Part shown: one piece after another, positions 33,471-45,121 of the stretch
How positions within the stretch are numbered: the stretch's first letter is position 1
Layout: each line of letters opens with the position of its first letter
Assembly: GCA_963995525.1 (NCBI GenBank)
Contig: OZ023205.1
Coordinates: 59,226,000-59,289,999 of the forward strand
DNA from: Escarpia spicata
Taxonomy: Eukaryota > Annelida > Polychaeta > Sabellida > Siboglinidae
Length of the DNA: 64,000 nucleotides
Direction of reading: 5' to 3'
Position numbers and translations under genes: made by a program
Notes under the pieces: model-generated
Databases searched by the model: none
What the model was told of the DNA's origin: nothing
Seen by the model: only the letters and a program-made list of their open reading frames with translations

Positions 33471-33594
33471 CCATTGACTGGAAACTGCCAGACTTCTTCT
33501 TGCAGTTGCGTTCCATAATAAGAGTCCAAGCGAACTTCTTCTCCGACACTTCGTCATCATCATCAAACTCCTCAACATCACCAGTTGGACACAT
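33471..33594 (-). CDS. Candidate internal exon, acidic (unknown)
   Basis: On the minus strand acceptor ttgttacatgacag is followed by MCPTGDVEEFDDDDEVSEKK, then FAWTLIMERNCKKKSGSFQS, and a GTATGA donor. An acidic Glu/Asp run is followed by a Lys-rich segment. Composition and boundaries look exon-like, but no family is recognised. A possible first exon on the same strand starts at 34477. Confidence 0.35.
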
Positions 33595-33927
33595 CTGTCA
33601 TGTAACAAAGTAGCACATACATTACATTGGCATAGGAACTTGGCACGCCGCTGTCGGTTCGGTCAAACATGATTACGTTGTGCATTTTTTGCTGTGACAT
33701 AAATTTTGGCTTTGACTCACTCAATCACTCAACACTGTCAGACACGACATTCGAAGATGGGAGTCAGGAGTGGTTTGTTAAAAATGTTCACAATAACATA
33801 TCATTTTTGCCTGCCATCTTCTGAACTTTTCCGTGCTGTCAGACATGACAACGGAAGATGGGGAGAAGGGGGGATTACATTCTAATTTTACTACATTTTA
33901 TTACAAAAACACTCAATACCCAGGTAT

Positions 33928-34200
33928 TTGGGGAAGACAGACTCCCCTTTCTCAACCCTCAGCCCCCCAACCCCCCCCCCCCCCGGTTCCAATGCTGGTG
34001 CACTAGATACATGTCTACTACCCAGTATTGGTGAAAGACGAGCTCATGCTTCTTCTCCATCCCAAAATGCATCCTACATAATGGGCTTACGGCAATCCGG
34101 ACTACTAAAACTGCCCGTACAGAAGACAGACTTTAATATGCCTGGGATGATGTTGAATGATGGAATTAACGCTCAGCCTCCAAGGTATCAAACTTCATAG
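33928..34200 (+). CDS. Unrecognised open frame
   Basis: A 90-codon frame with a proline run over a poly-C of about 16 (33969-33984). There is no known domain, and it is probably chance. Confidence 0.1.
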   Translation: MGKTDSPFSTLSPPTPPPPGSNAGALDTCLLPSIGERRAHASSPSQNASYIMGLRQSGLLKLPVQKTDFNMPGMMLNDGINAQPPRYQTS

Positions 34201-34339
34201 TTAGGCAAAACTCAAGTTATGACGGCAAATCGAGGTGGATCCGGATTCTAGAATCTATACAAATGCTCATATAGCCCAATAGTCATTATAGGTTTAGACA
34301 CATATAATTCAATATACTGACTCCTAGATGTAATGCCTC

Positions 34340-34477
34340 TTCGTTCTCGCTATGCGCGCCATCTTCCGGGTCCCCATACTGGCCATAGCCTAGGCATAGG
34401 CACAGACCCTCCATCCCGCTGTTACGAAACGAAACGAAACGATCATTTTCTGACGTGGGTTCTGTCGAAGTCGTCAT
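34340..34477 (-). CDS. Possible first coding exon (unknown)
   Basis: The minus strand has ATG in a favourable context (gaaaATGa) opening MTTSTEPTSENDRFVSFRNS, continuing with GDPEDGAHSENEE. The 3' end is not determined: a GTATGG after GGCCA or a GTATAT further on could be the donor. It may join the exon at 33471-33594. It is acidic, Ser/Thr/Glu-rich and has no signal peptide. Confidence 0.2.
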
Positions 34478-34582
34478 TTTCTTTTTTACGTTCCGTTTAA
34501 TTTGCTTGCGTCTTATCGCGCTTTTTGGGAAACTTCTTCAAATAAATACGTATGCCGGGTGTAAATAATGATTTAACTATTC

Positions 34583-34798
34583 TTGGGGAAATTCGCTAGT
34601 CCCACTGTTACTGTTAGATTTCCCGATGGCGACCATGTTAACGTTCTGTCAGATTATAAGAAAACTGCACCTGACAAAAATCTGAAATTCATTCACAGCA
34701 ACTGGTATCATGTTGTTGATATACTGATGAAATTTCGTCAAAATCAAATACCTCCAGATCTTTTAAAACGCATGCATACACTGTACCATCGATATTGA
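34583..34798 (+). CDS. Unrecognised open frame, 71 codons
   Basis: It reads VRFPDGDHVNVLSDYKKTAP near the start and ILMKFRQNQIPPDLLKRMHT near the end. The amino-acid mix is protein-like, unlike the surrounding AT-rich frames, but there is no family match by eye and no clear acceptor. Confidence 0.2.
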   Translation: MGKFASPTVTVRFPDGDHVNVLSDYKKTAPDKNLKFIHSNWYHVVDILMKFRQNQIPPDLLKRMHTLYHRY

Positions 34799-35935
34799 CA
34801 AAAATAACCAAATTTTATGCACCACGTGTGCTACGTGGAAAAAATGGCAAAAAATCACTCCGCCAACTACACTCTTCCAGATATGCGTCATTTCACGTCC
34901 AATACATTCTACCACAGAACCTGTTGATATGCCTGGTTTAGTGCACTCTGTTAACATAAAAAGGGTCTAAAAATTTAAAATATCACAATTTTCAGGGGAC
35001 TATCTTTTAACACAACAGGAAGTCTGTTATAGTAAAGATACATGCATATAATGCAGACTGCCAAAACAATTAATGAAATCCCTACACCTAATAATTTGCT
35101 ATCACCTTCAGAAGTCACCACCCTTGCTGGACAACACACACACGTAGTAGCCAGTACTTTATGCATTTATGTTTTACCTAGTGCTTTTATTGACCCACAC
35201 TGCCCATGATTGTTTGCACAGATAAACTTCTGGCGCACCTTTTGAGATTGCTCAACATGTATTCTGTTAGAAAAGCATTCAATGTCAGCTGTTATTCTTT
35301 AGTGAAATAAAAAATTAAAAAACAATGATGGTACTCTAAACCTATGTAAAATGCATGTATTTCACTTTCAAATATAGAGTCAAACCAGTCAATGGAATTG
35401 ATACTACCTAATCATGCAGCGTCACACTACGTTTATACCAATGTTTCTCGAACACTTTACGTATTGTAACAGACATGCAGTGGCTAATTTAGTTAATTAC
35501 TATTATTATTAGTTATCAGAGAAAGACTAGAATAGAAAATCCAGATTCGCGTTATATAAAAGCATTATATAAAAGAATGCTGCACAAGGCAAGCATATGG
35601 TTGGCGTCACTGTGGGCGTGTTTCTAAAGCAACAAGGTTTGAACGATTTGTTTATTTTCGCGTCTGTAGGCGTAGTTCTTGGTGTCTACCGGAACAGAAT
35701 GTAGTTGACAGTTAAGAGTCATGACTGGAATTTGGTGCAGACATTGGCCTGACCTTAGATTCACTTCGTGATCATGTCCTGGTTTTAAGATCGAACCGGA
35801 AAGATGAAATTATGCAAGTAAATGCAGACCCCCTCACGTGAGTGAGCACCCTTATCCCCATAGTATGACAGCATTAAAAACACGCATGCGTAGAGCCATA
35901 ATTCTACAAATGTCATACTATGCTTTTCGATACCT
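34799..35935. other. Unique AT-rich sequence, no gene seen
   Basis: No open frame of interest. There is a short direct repeat (ttatataaaagcattatata) near 35552-35575. Confidence 0.4.
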
Positions 35936-36185
35936 TACGGTTTAAAGACAATTCCCGGATTTGGCTTGAGGCCAAGCCAGTATGTTTAAAAGGGAACTAT
36001 TTTTGGAATTACGGGGAGGACGGCAATGAACACAGACGAAGAGACACGTTGACGCTCTCCACGGAAAACTAGGACATTTTTTCCCACAGTTTAGACTTAT
36101 CAAAATTTCGGCAAATATAAACCACGGTGGTTTATATATTGCTTTTATCTTTCGATCTTCAAAAAACACGGACACTTTAAATGTA
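35936..36185. mobile_element. Possible MITE-like element
   Basis: It begins acggtttaaagacaattccc and ends cggacactttaaatgt, giving short imperfect inverted ends (GTTTAAAG / CTTTAAAT). It contains a 17-bp near-palindrome around aaaccacggtggttta. No coding capacity. Confidence 0.2.
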
Positions 36186-36654
36186 AAATAGAGTTGAACT
36201 GTCGGTGCACATGAATGTGTAAACGTTGTACGGACATCGTGTCTGAAGTTTCTACTGATGAATAAAACATATATATTCGTGACGAACCTGGAACGGTTGT
36301 TTGTTCAATTTCATTGACAAACAAATAGACCCTTAGTCGTGAGGGGACAATGCATCACCACAGCACGATGATGCACACGGCTTGGCGAGCGACATACCCG
36401 AGGTAAGGCTCAGGTCTTCTTAAGCCATTTGCATACCGCCCAATGGAAGGAAGGAAGGAAGGAAGTAAGACGGAGGGGACAGACAACTTTACAGTATGAC
36501 TATACTTTGTTTAAGAGCAACTTTAATAAACGTTTAAAATACCAGCCAATGTATATGAAATATTCTCCTTTGTATGGTGTATATGTGAAAACGTTTTCAG
36601 CAGTAATTCATCTGTCGAGTCTACGTGCAGAAATGACAGCACACAATCTCCTTC

Positions 36655-36728
36655 GCCCGCACACGCACGCACGCACGCTCGCACGCTCGCACGCACCCAC
36701 GCAAGCACGCATGTACGTACGTATATGT
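36655..36728. repeat. CGCA/CGTA simple repeat
   Basis: Run of cgcacgcacgcacgctcgca and relatives, ending in tacgtacgtatat. Confidence 0.8.
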
Positions 36729-36899
36729 AGCTAAACAGGTACGTCAGACACACAGGCCTATACACTCGGAGTCGAGTCGAAAAGATGTAATAGCTACTGA
36801 TGCCACAGCCGTGTAGCGATGTTCTGATGCGCAGCCTAGCGTTAAAATGTCGCAATTCCTACACCAACCGAACGTTGTAGCGTCAACAAAAAGAGGTGC

Positions 36900-37348
36900 A
36901 CTAAAACTGCAACAAGATGAAGAAAAAACTCCGAATAGTATTTTCCATCGTTAATTTAGATTACTGACCATCCTTTGTTAACACAAATTATTGAACATAC
37001 TTCGTGAATTAATGTTGTCCATCGTGAAGAAGGTTAGATGATATTTAAATTAGTCAGTTTAATAAAAAAAGAGAATACTTTTACATTTGTTATATTTCTC
37101 GAAGAACCACTTTGGACATTTTTGCCGAATTTTACCGGACCCGGACAAAATAATTCAATAGTTGGATTATATTACAAAAGCTAAATTAATTAGCATTTCT
37201 GTGAACGAACTGCTTATAATAATAATAATCTTTTAATGAATAACACAAAAATCGCTAACTTTTCATTCTCGTCGTGTGACTTGTTCCAATGATTACTCCA
37301 ACTCCAACCATAGCTAACTAAAATAATACCTTATAATAATAAACCTAA
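36900..37348. other. AT-rich sequence with repeat copy next to LINE
   Basis: 37258-37383 contains one copy of a dispersed repeat (gacatttcacactaactat, ttccaatgattactccaac). Related copies lie at 38340-38470 and 38750-38815, on the other side of the LINE fragment. Confidence 0.5.
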
Positions 37349-38317
37349 TTAATAAGGACATTTCACACTAACTATTTTTGTGTCACCATTTCCTCTGTCA
37401 GAGCTGGTAGACACCTCACAACAAATGTTGCTGATCTTTTCAAAAAAATAGTTTGAAAATATACTCGCCATTTCAGGTTCTGACGTGTGGGTAGGGAGTA
37501 CAGTGCCCACTTTGCGATGCAGTAGACAGTTTACAATTCGGAACAGTTGTTGTTGGTTCTTGCCTGTATCACGGATTATGCTGGAATAGCAGGCAGATTT
37601 TGTTTGGGTAAATAGTGCATTCACTCTCTTGCAGTGATCAGCGTACAATTGTCTATGCACCTTTAGTTTGGATTTTCTCCAGGATCTTTCTCTCTGCCGT
37701 TTCTCTCATTTCGCAGTCAGTAAGTCGTCGGTATACCACGCTGCATCTTGCCGTAATTGGACATGCCTTTTTTGCATTGGCGCTTGCGAATCAACTAAGC
37801 TGACCAGCATATGATCGTATTCATCAACCAGTTCTTCTGCGTTCAGCAAGTCAAGATCATCCGAGCGGAACATTAGAATGTCTTGTCGGAAAGACACTGC
37901 ATCAATGGTGCGTAACTTGCGATATTTGATTTTCATCAAACCAGTGCGATGTTGAACAATGTCTATGTTGAAACTCACCGAAAAAGTGGCCAGAAAGGCC
38001 CATGTCCGTAACGGTAACATTTCGAACAAGGTGTTCGTCCGTGCTGCGGGTCATGAGTACATCCAACGTGTGTCCTTTCCTGTTAGTTGGCCCGCGAACA
38101 TGCAACACCATTCCTGGGACATTCACAGAATTGATCAGTCGCCGTGCATCAACATTTGCAGCGTTGTCAATATGAAAGCTCGAATCTCCCATGATAATCA
38201 GAGGTCCAGGTTTTATGGCATGGTCGTCGATGAAACGGTCCCATTCTTAAAAAACACAGTTGTTGACAAGCCATTTTTCACTGATGGCGGCTGGCGGTAA
38301 ATGACAACGATTCTCAT
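37349..38317 (-). pseudogene. Decayed LINE fragment: APE-type endonuclease to pre-RT linker
   Basis: On the minus strand, in order: RIVVIYRQPPSVKNGLSTT; GPLIIMGDSSFHIDN (the GDFNxHxD endonuclease motif, with Phe-Asn changed to Ser-Ser); GPTNRKGHTLDVLMTR; VTVTDMGLSGHFF (the SDH motif changed to SGH); then RKLRTIDAVSFRQDI, APMQKRHVQLRQDAAWYTDD, and YADHCKRVNALFTQTKSACY to IFSNYFFEKIS. This is the layout of CR1/L2/Jockey-like non-LTR elements between the endonuclease and the reverse transcriptase. Several frameshifts (about 38250, 37950 and 37700) and altered catalytic residues make it inactive. The RT itself is missing. Confidence 0.85.
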
Positions 38318-38324
38318 GGATGAC

Positions 38325-38470
38325 GTAGGTGTTATGAATAATTATTTATTCCCCTCGTCTGATTATCACACTAGCTATTTATTCCCGTCATCTGATTGGT
38401 TCCAACGCTTACGCTATGACTAACGTCAACCATAACTAACTCAAACCTTAGCTAATTGTAATAATGACAT
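38325..38470. repeat. Dispersed repeat flanking the LINE (copy 2)
   Basis: Contains attatttattcccctcgtct, ctatttattcccgtcatctg and gattggttccaacgcttacg. Relatives are at 37258-37383 and 38750-38815. It may be a family into which the LINE inserted. Confidence 0.5.
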
Positions 38471-38815
38471 TAATACAGTGACGCGGGAACGAAATTCATA
38501 TTGTCGCCGCCGCCATTGTTCACATCTTCCTTCACCTTGTTGCTGTCTCGGTTGGCTCGATTGTGACATCGGAAGCCGGGGGGTGGCAGAACATTTACAT
38601 TTCCACGCGCCATTGACGCTCGCCACAAAAACAAACATTCACGTTCACATTTAATGGGGGGGGGGGCAGCAGTATATGTCTGTCCCTGAGAAATTCCAGG
38701 GGGCAACTGCCCCATGCCCTCCGCTCCCGCATCTATGCATTAATATGTTATGACATTTCACACTAACTATTTATTCCCGTTGCCTAATTGGTTCCAACGA
38801 TTACGATCTCGACCT

Positions 38816-40200
38816 TAGTGTATAGGATGATTACTAAAGGTAACTTGTTTACTTGGGTGGTAAACTATAATAACGGTAATGTTTTGACATTGGGTAGTGT
38901 CTTGAGAGTACGTTGGGATAGTGTTTGGAACTTAACAGTAGTGTTTTGAAGGTAAGCTCCTCGATGAAGATTATAAACAGCACTTGGCTGAGGCTGTCTT
39001 GTGGCACCTTGATGGGTGCCTATTGTTGTCACGATTGACGGACACTCATCCACCGATACGGGTGGTTAGTCTACGACTTTTATGACCAAACTAGGGTCAT
39101 GTTGGAACAAATTGCAACATAAGCAAATCTTACAGTTTTGAAAGCAAGCATATATCCTAGATAATATATCAAAAGTATATAGCTCAACAAATTAGGGAAC
39201 ATTGTCAAAATTACGCAAGTTTATATTGGAGCCCCATCAATTGCTTTTACCTGCGATTTTGTGATGATTTTAATTTCGGAACAAAGATTGAGCAATATGA
39301 TGTTTCTGCAAACCTCAAGTAATCCAGATGCATGTATGTAGGTACGCATAAATTATATTTAGAGGTCAAAACAACATACATCGACATTAAAATAGTTTAA
39401 CATTGCATTAGGTTTCCAATGAAGTCCTTATTGGTATCAAAATATGCACGAATTACTTGTCCGATTCGTCTCCTACATAACACGATTATGGTCAGCGTAA
39501 TTATAAGTATGTTACTCTCATGAGCATGTAACACAGCGCAAGTACATCTAACAGGGGACATTATGTATAATAATTATAATGACCCCTTGATATAAGGTCT
39601 ACATATAAATACATGAATCTAGCTGATAAGCTTAATTGAGGAAAAATTGACGTGTTCTCTCCCATGTAATCTGCATAACCTTATGAATGTCCTTCTGTCA
39701 TGAGCATAGACCGTATATGTAACATAATTCACAAATTAATGTTATCATTGCGCACAATAATTATAATGAACGCTTCCGTGTAAGGCCAACACATGTACAT
39801 ATGTGAATCTCAAGAGCCCAATAAAGTAAGTACTTATATATCGCAGTAATCAGTCCTTTGGACCGCTCAAAGCGCTTGACCTTTACTTCTGACAGTCTTG
39901 TTTAATCGAATACCATCAAGACTTCTCTGGGAAGCATCCAGCCACTCTGCAGTTAATGCGCGAAGAGTATTCGTACACAAATATCCGTCACTGTCTGTTC
40001 CCAGGGAATCAGTCATATAGCTGAGAGAACTGGAGCAACATAGAATGAACGAACTTTCCCAGGTTCGACACGGCGGCACAGGATTCGCAACCGAGTTCTC
40101 TCGATTGTTAGTCCACTGCGCTCCATAAAAAACTTAGTTGAGGTAAAATCGCTGTATTACATAGTCAATAATATCACATGTAACTGACGATCATTGTCGT
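38816..40200. other. Unique sequence, no supported gene
   Basis: Mostly AT-rich. A minus-strand open frame at 39867-40079 (DGYLCTNTLRALTAEWLDAS) is protein-like in composition but not recognised. Confidence 0.35.
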
Positions 40201-40803
40201 AACTCTAGACTGTGTTTGAACACTCTGTGCCACGGAATGACGGGCAAGGTGCGAGTGATGTGTTTACAAAAAAGTCTCATCATTCCAATTTCCAACTCTT
40301 CAAGGACGGTTGGAAGTATCTCCATCAGCTTGTCTCGTCTGATGTATTAAATGCGCGACTCATGTCTATGTTAAGAATCTCGACTGCGAAGCGATATTTC
40401 TGTGCCTTGGCACACAGCCACCGATACCTGAGCACTACGTCAACCGTACTTCGACTATGGAATCCACAATGCTCGTTCTGCTGGAAAGAGTCAACATTGT
40501 AAAGATTGGAACATTACAAATAATTATGTATGTCCATGAATTGCAACAGACTGTGTCCCCTCCCCCAGCCAATAGCAGGGTTTTGCTTACAAACACAAGC
40601 AACAGACGAGCTATTCACGAAGAATCGATCACACACCTGGGCAAACGATTCACGTGTCGTGCGCACATGTAACGCCATTTGGTATCGAAGAGAACCAACC
40701 TCGTCGTTCTTCCCGATTTTAATTAGTGGGTTGTACGTGGATTTCCCGCCATCGAACACTACTTGATGGTATATAACCCGTTTCATACAGTACAACATTT
40801 AAA

Positions 40804-40949
40804 AAATGCAGGGCTGTTAAGCAGCTGTCAAGCAATCAACAAGAGAATCGTACAGAAATCACACCCTAAGGATGCGGACTTTTGTCAACGAATGTCACAA
40901 TGGGTAAATCACTGTTGCGAATTACTTCGTGTTGTATATCCAAGGTCAT
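40804..40949 (+). CDS. Candidate internal exon (unknown)
   Basis: Acceptor-like catttaaaaaatgcag precedes an open segment: LLSSCQAINKRIVQKSHPKD, then FCQRMSQWVNHCCELLRVVY. The 3' border is either CAATGG|GTAAAT (at about 40902) or CCAAG|GTCATA (at 40946). Four cysteines and amphipathic spacing suggest a small folded or secreted region. No family is recognised. Confidence 0.25.
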
Positions 40950-40964
40950 AACATGATGTCAATA

Positions 40965-41255
40965 TTTGTGTGTGTGCGCGCGCGCGCGAATGTTTGCTTG
41001 TGTGCACGAGTCTGCGCGTGTCTGCTCATATCCGTGCGCGTCTCTGCACAACTGTAGGTGTCTGTGCGTGCATGCGCGGGCCTGCGCGTATCTGTGCGTG
41101 CCCGTGCGTGCCCGTGAGTGCCCGTGCGTGCCCGTGCGTGCCCGTGCGTGCCCGTGCGTGCCCGTGCGTGCCCGTGCGTGCCCGTGCGTGCCCGTGCGTG
41201 CCCGTGCGTGCCCATGCTTGCCTGTGCTTGTATGTACGTGCCTGTGACCAACTTG
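40965..41255. repeat. GT/GC-rich minisatellite with 10-bp unit
   Basis: (CG)n at 40977-40987, then imperfect gtgtctgcgc repeats, then about 12 tight copies of cccgtgcgtg from about 41097 to 41215. Open frames through it on both strands are low-complexity and not called. Confidence 0.9.
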
Positions 41256-41259
41256 CAGC

Positions 41260-41371
41260 GAACCAAAACTGTACCGAACACATCGATCGGAAAACAAATG
41301 TCATTTTAACTCCCGATGATGTAAAATGTCACGGAGAGAAATTGGATGCTGTATTGTCTAAACTTGAATAA
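41260..41371 (+). CDS. Candidate terminal exon (unknown)
   Basis: After acceptor gaccaacttgcag one frame reads NQNCTEHIDRKTNVILTPDD and VKCHGEKLDAVLSKLE to a TAA at 41369-41371. It lies one minisatellite-filled intron downstream of the candidate exon at 40804. The phases of the two do not match with the most obvious donor, so the pairing is weak. Confidence 0.25.
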
Positions 41372-43270
41372 CAAAGAATAATATCTTGTGAACACGGACA
41401 GTCGTTCATGCACACAATCACATGGTTTACCCCGGTTCAATTAATTTATAAAACATAACTGAAACTATTTCTATGCGATGCGTCTCGGGTGATTAGTACC
41501 CCTGGTGGATGGTGCACAGTACCAATGCCACACATTGTGTATGAGTTGACACAAACCCTTTGACATTTAGTTTTGACAATGCTAATAGAATGTGTTACAG
41601 GTTGGTGTGAACATTTTGTTGTTTTCATGTTTGTACTATTAAGAATGAAGTTGGCTTCTTGCGCTCCGTGAGTAGAGTAGTGTGAGGCATTTGACTTCCA
41701 TGTAGGATTTCATGATGGAATTTTGATTCTTGTTCAGCTCCAGCAGTTGTTTAACATAACTGATGTTCTTACTGATGCAAAATTGGTGCTTAACAGAAAG
41801 GCGACGCTTTCATCTTTTTGGTATCTAAACTTTGCTTGGACTCAATTCAGAACATGCATATTTCTTTTCTGTTGACGTATTTTTTTACCAATAAAATTGT
41901 AGGTTTTGAGAACGATATGAATAATTTGTTTTTTTAACAAAAAAATCAATTTTCGGTCACATCCGATATGTTATTAATTTGACTATTGAAAGGTAATTTT
42001 CATTGTATGAAAATCTGTATCATTGTTTCACATCTCTCACTTCATGACCAACGGTTCTTGCAGTAGGTAATGCAACGCCCATCTTATAAAGTATACCACA
42101 TGTGTGGTCTCTTACGAAACAAACAGGCAAAGTAGGGTGAACGAGATTGCCCATAGAAATAGGTTTCGAAAGACTCGAGCTCCGTTTGACAGTCTGGCCC
42201 GACCACTCGCACAGCTGTCGCCTGCGCCCCTCCCCCTCTCAGAAATCATACCTACTAAAAGTAGGTCTAAACTTGAACAATTTATGTATTATTGTTTATT
42301 GTTAGTTAAACATGTACTTTATTCTAGTATTTTATCATTTGATCTTGTACTGTATTCTTTATTCTAGTTCTTATGTACCATGATAGATAGCCCTAGGGTC
42401 TTTTTTTTAAAAGAATGTCCTTTTAGGGGATAAGCAGGTCAGTGTTATGAAGCATTACAAACGGGTGGGGTTATCAAAATATAAATTTAGCGTAACATAC
42501 TATAGGGATGGAGCCAACCAATGTTACACGCTTGCCAACACGGAGTTATCCAATTTAGCTTCTATTACGTAACAAACTCTGCCGAGCGGACGCTTCTGTC
42601 AATGCACCTGACAATTTGTAAAGGCGTGGCAGTTGTATGTTGACCGATCAGTGTTAAACAGCCGCCAGTACTAATGTAGAAGGAGCGCAGTTGCCATGTT
42701 TGTGCAAAGCAAAATCGTTCTTCAGGTGAAGCAGTTCCAGATAAACTGGGATTAGTGCGTATTGTAACATCGCCAGGTAGTCGGACAAAACAGACGTCTA
42801 GCAGGGTTTGCATTTCGCGGATGGTTGGCGCAGAACCACGCACTGTGGAAGGTTGGTTAGTAGATGTCGTGATATTTAGATCAACACGCGCGAGCTTAAG
42901 GACAAAGCAGACACATAGTCATTCAGACGCATAGACAGACAGTCAGACAGAAACACATATACATACAGACAGCCAGACAGATTTACACACACGCACTATA
43001 TTGTGATGTCTATTGAACATCTTGCCAGTCTCAGTATATATATACATACGCGTGTTCGATTAATTAGGTTATTATGCAATTATCAAAGTATTAGAAATAA
43101 ATCGTATTGTATCGTTACTTACCACACAATTATATGTAATAGTTGAAACATTTATTAACGAAACGCACCACGGGGGAGTAAACTGGCCATAGCCAACCGC
43201 GGCTATTTAAGACGTAATCATTTATAATTAGAAACATATGTTCTCACTTTAACACTCCCCGTTTCCAATT
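41372..43270. other. Unique sequence, no supported gene
   Basis: A minus-strand frame at 42565-42843 (EMQTLLDVCFVRLPGDVTIR) is open but unrecognised. The rest is AT-rich, with T runs and agacag-type short repeats at 42930-42985. Confidence 0.4.
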
Positions 43271-43280
43271 CATCGTCATT

Positions 43281-43345
43281 ACTGTACTGTACTGTACTGT
43301 ACTGTACTGTACTGTACTGTACTGCACTGTACTGTACTGTACTGT
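43281..43345. repeat. (ACTGT)n pentanucleotide microsatellite
   Basis: About 13 copies of actgt, one interrupted (actgc). Confidence 0.97.
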
Positions 43346-43410
43346 GGTTGAACCGTTTTTATGATACGTATGGCACGGGGCCACTGGATCGTTGTAGCAT
43401 TTAAAACACT

Positions 43411-43870
43411 TGATCAAGCATATAATGTGTATATGAAAACCTATTATCTATAGTATTTATTGTCATGTTATTGCGTATACATGCACGTTTGTGTTGCATT
43501 CATGATAACAATTTCTTCACACTGTTGATCATACAAACAATTAATCGGCGCCGACATTGTGTGCGCCGTCTTGTGATTCACCTATACTAATAACAAGACT
43601 GTCCATGAATCTGCATACATCAGAATACATGTAATAGTAATACTATTTCCATGATATTGTGATTATATACACGTATGTGTTTCACGCATGATAACAATGT
43701 CTTAACATTGTTGATCTAAAATAAACAATCGATCAATCGGCGCTGGCACTCTGTCCGCCATCTTGGAGTTGTTCACTTCCGTCACAGAGCATAGATCAGA
43801 ATGCATATAATAGATTAGTAATATTATTAACGCCGCGTATGCATACGTTTACTGCATCATATCATGTAAC
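43411..43870. repeat. Diverged ~186-bp tandem repeat (about 2.5 units)
   Basis: The phrase catgataacaat recurs at 43501 and 43687, followed in both by a ttgttgatc...aatcggcg and then gtgcgccgtctt / gtccgccatctt. A third partial unit (gcatatcatgta-like) starts near 43831. Confidence 0.6.
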
Positions 43871-44059
43871 GTAACATATGACCAACGTTTTAGTACCGTA
43901 CTTATGAATCAATAACTTCACTAAGTGTAGATATGCAGGATTAATTAAAGTTGAAGTTCACACCACAAATCCGCCGGTTTGTGTCTGGCAGGGTTTAAAA
44001 GCAGGTAAATGTTATATGTTAATTGCAGCTTGACGTGCTCAATATATAGGGATATATCA

Positions 44060-44306
44060 AACCGGTTATGGGAAAGCCGGACGGCCTGGGATCCGATTTA
44101 TCCTTCCCCTGCAGGGTACTTCCACACGGTGTGGGTCAGCTGTGAGAGATAAGGCTGTGACACTACTCTCCAGGGTAGTGTTGTTAGGAGCAACCGAAGC
44201 GAGATCCCGAGCCGAACATTGGTACAGTTAGCTCTGTATCATAGGCAGTACGACTCCAGTGTCTCCCACTTCCTGATTCTCTCTTTTGTCTTGCAAAAAT
44301 AAATTG
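44060..44306. other. GC-richer segment with stem-loops abutting the inverted-repeat junction
   Basis: It contains ccacacggtgtgg and acactactctccagggtagtgt stem-loops and ends with cttgcaaaaataaattg just before array homology starts at 44307. It could be a structured RNA, a transposon terminus or a 3' end (aataaa at 44298-44303). No family is recognised. Confidence 0.3.
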
Positions 44307-44401
44307 ACTGACCAGCCAATGACCCCTGATGATATGCCACTGACCTCTGACATCAATCACGTTGCCGAAAAGGTAATCTTGAAAGTACTACAAACTACTT
44401 C
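44307..44401 (-). repeat. Cassette R10 (partial box)
   Basis: Only the donor half of a box (44307-44372) with its GTAATC and spacer remains. It matches cassette 12. Confidence 0.8.
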
Positions 44402-45121
44402 ATTTGATTTTTTTTGCACAAACATGGCAGTAGGTTCTCTCTTTATGAGCAACCATGCCTGCTGGTTTTCTCTTCGGTGTTATATAGTCCTGAAGAGAGA
44501 GGGGGGGGTGAGAGAGAGGGAGGGAGGGAATAAGGGAGAGAGTGAGGGAAGGAGGTAGGGAGGGAGGGAGAGAGTGAGAGAAATAGAGAGAGAGGGGGAG
44601 ATGAGAGAAAGAGAGAGGGGAGAGAGAGAGTGAGAATGAGAGAGAAGGAGAAGGAGAAAAAGAGAGAGGTAGTGAGAGACAGAACGAGGGAGTGAGAGAG
44701 AGAGAGGGAGGGAGTAAGACAGACAGGGAAGGAGAGAGGGATGGATGGAAAGAGAACGAGAGAGAGAGGGAGGGAGAGTGAGATGGGGGAGGAATAGAGA
44801 GAGGGAGGGAGGGAGGAGGGAGAGAGGGATATAGAGATGGATGGAAGGAGAACGAGAGAGAGGGAGGGAGAGTGAGTGGGGGGTAGGGAAAGAGGGATTG
44901 AGAGACAGAGAGAGAGAGAGGGAGGGAGGGAAGGAGGGAGGGAGGGAGTGAGGGAAGATATCACTATATTCATCTGTATTGCCTCCCAGCATGAAAAGAA
45001 GAGCAACAAGGGTCACGACCACCACTCCAAAGATGATAGTCCCAGTCTCATCGCCACGGCCTATGGTACTGACCAGCCAATCGCCCCTGATGATATGCCA
45101 GTGACCTCTGACATGAATCAC
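44402..45121 (-). repeat. Cassette R9 (Y, truncated)
   Basis: Mirror of cassette 11: truncated C2 at 44445-44490, polypurine tract, and a box 44990-45121 that ends at MNHLI without donor. Confidence 0.8.

Noticed and set aside
40946..41371. Cys/Ala/Arg-rich and His/Gly/Arg-rich frames in the GT/GC minisatellite
   Set aside because: Low-complexity readings of the 10-bp unit on both strands. Only the part after the acceptor at 41259 is kept as a weak exon.
44060..44306. LTR of a retrotransposon
   Set aside because: There is an AATAAA and stem-loops, but no second copy, no TG...CA ends with a target duplication and no internal gag/pol in the window.
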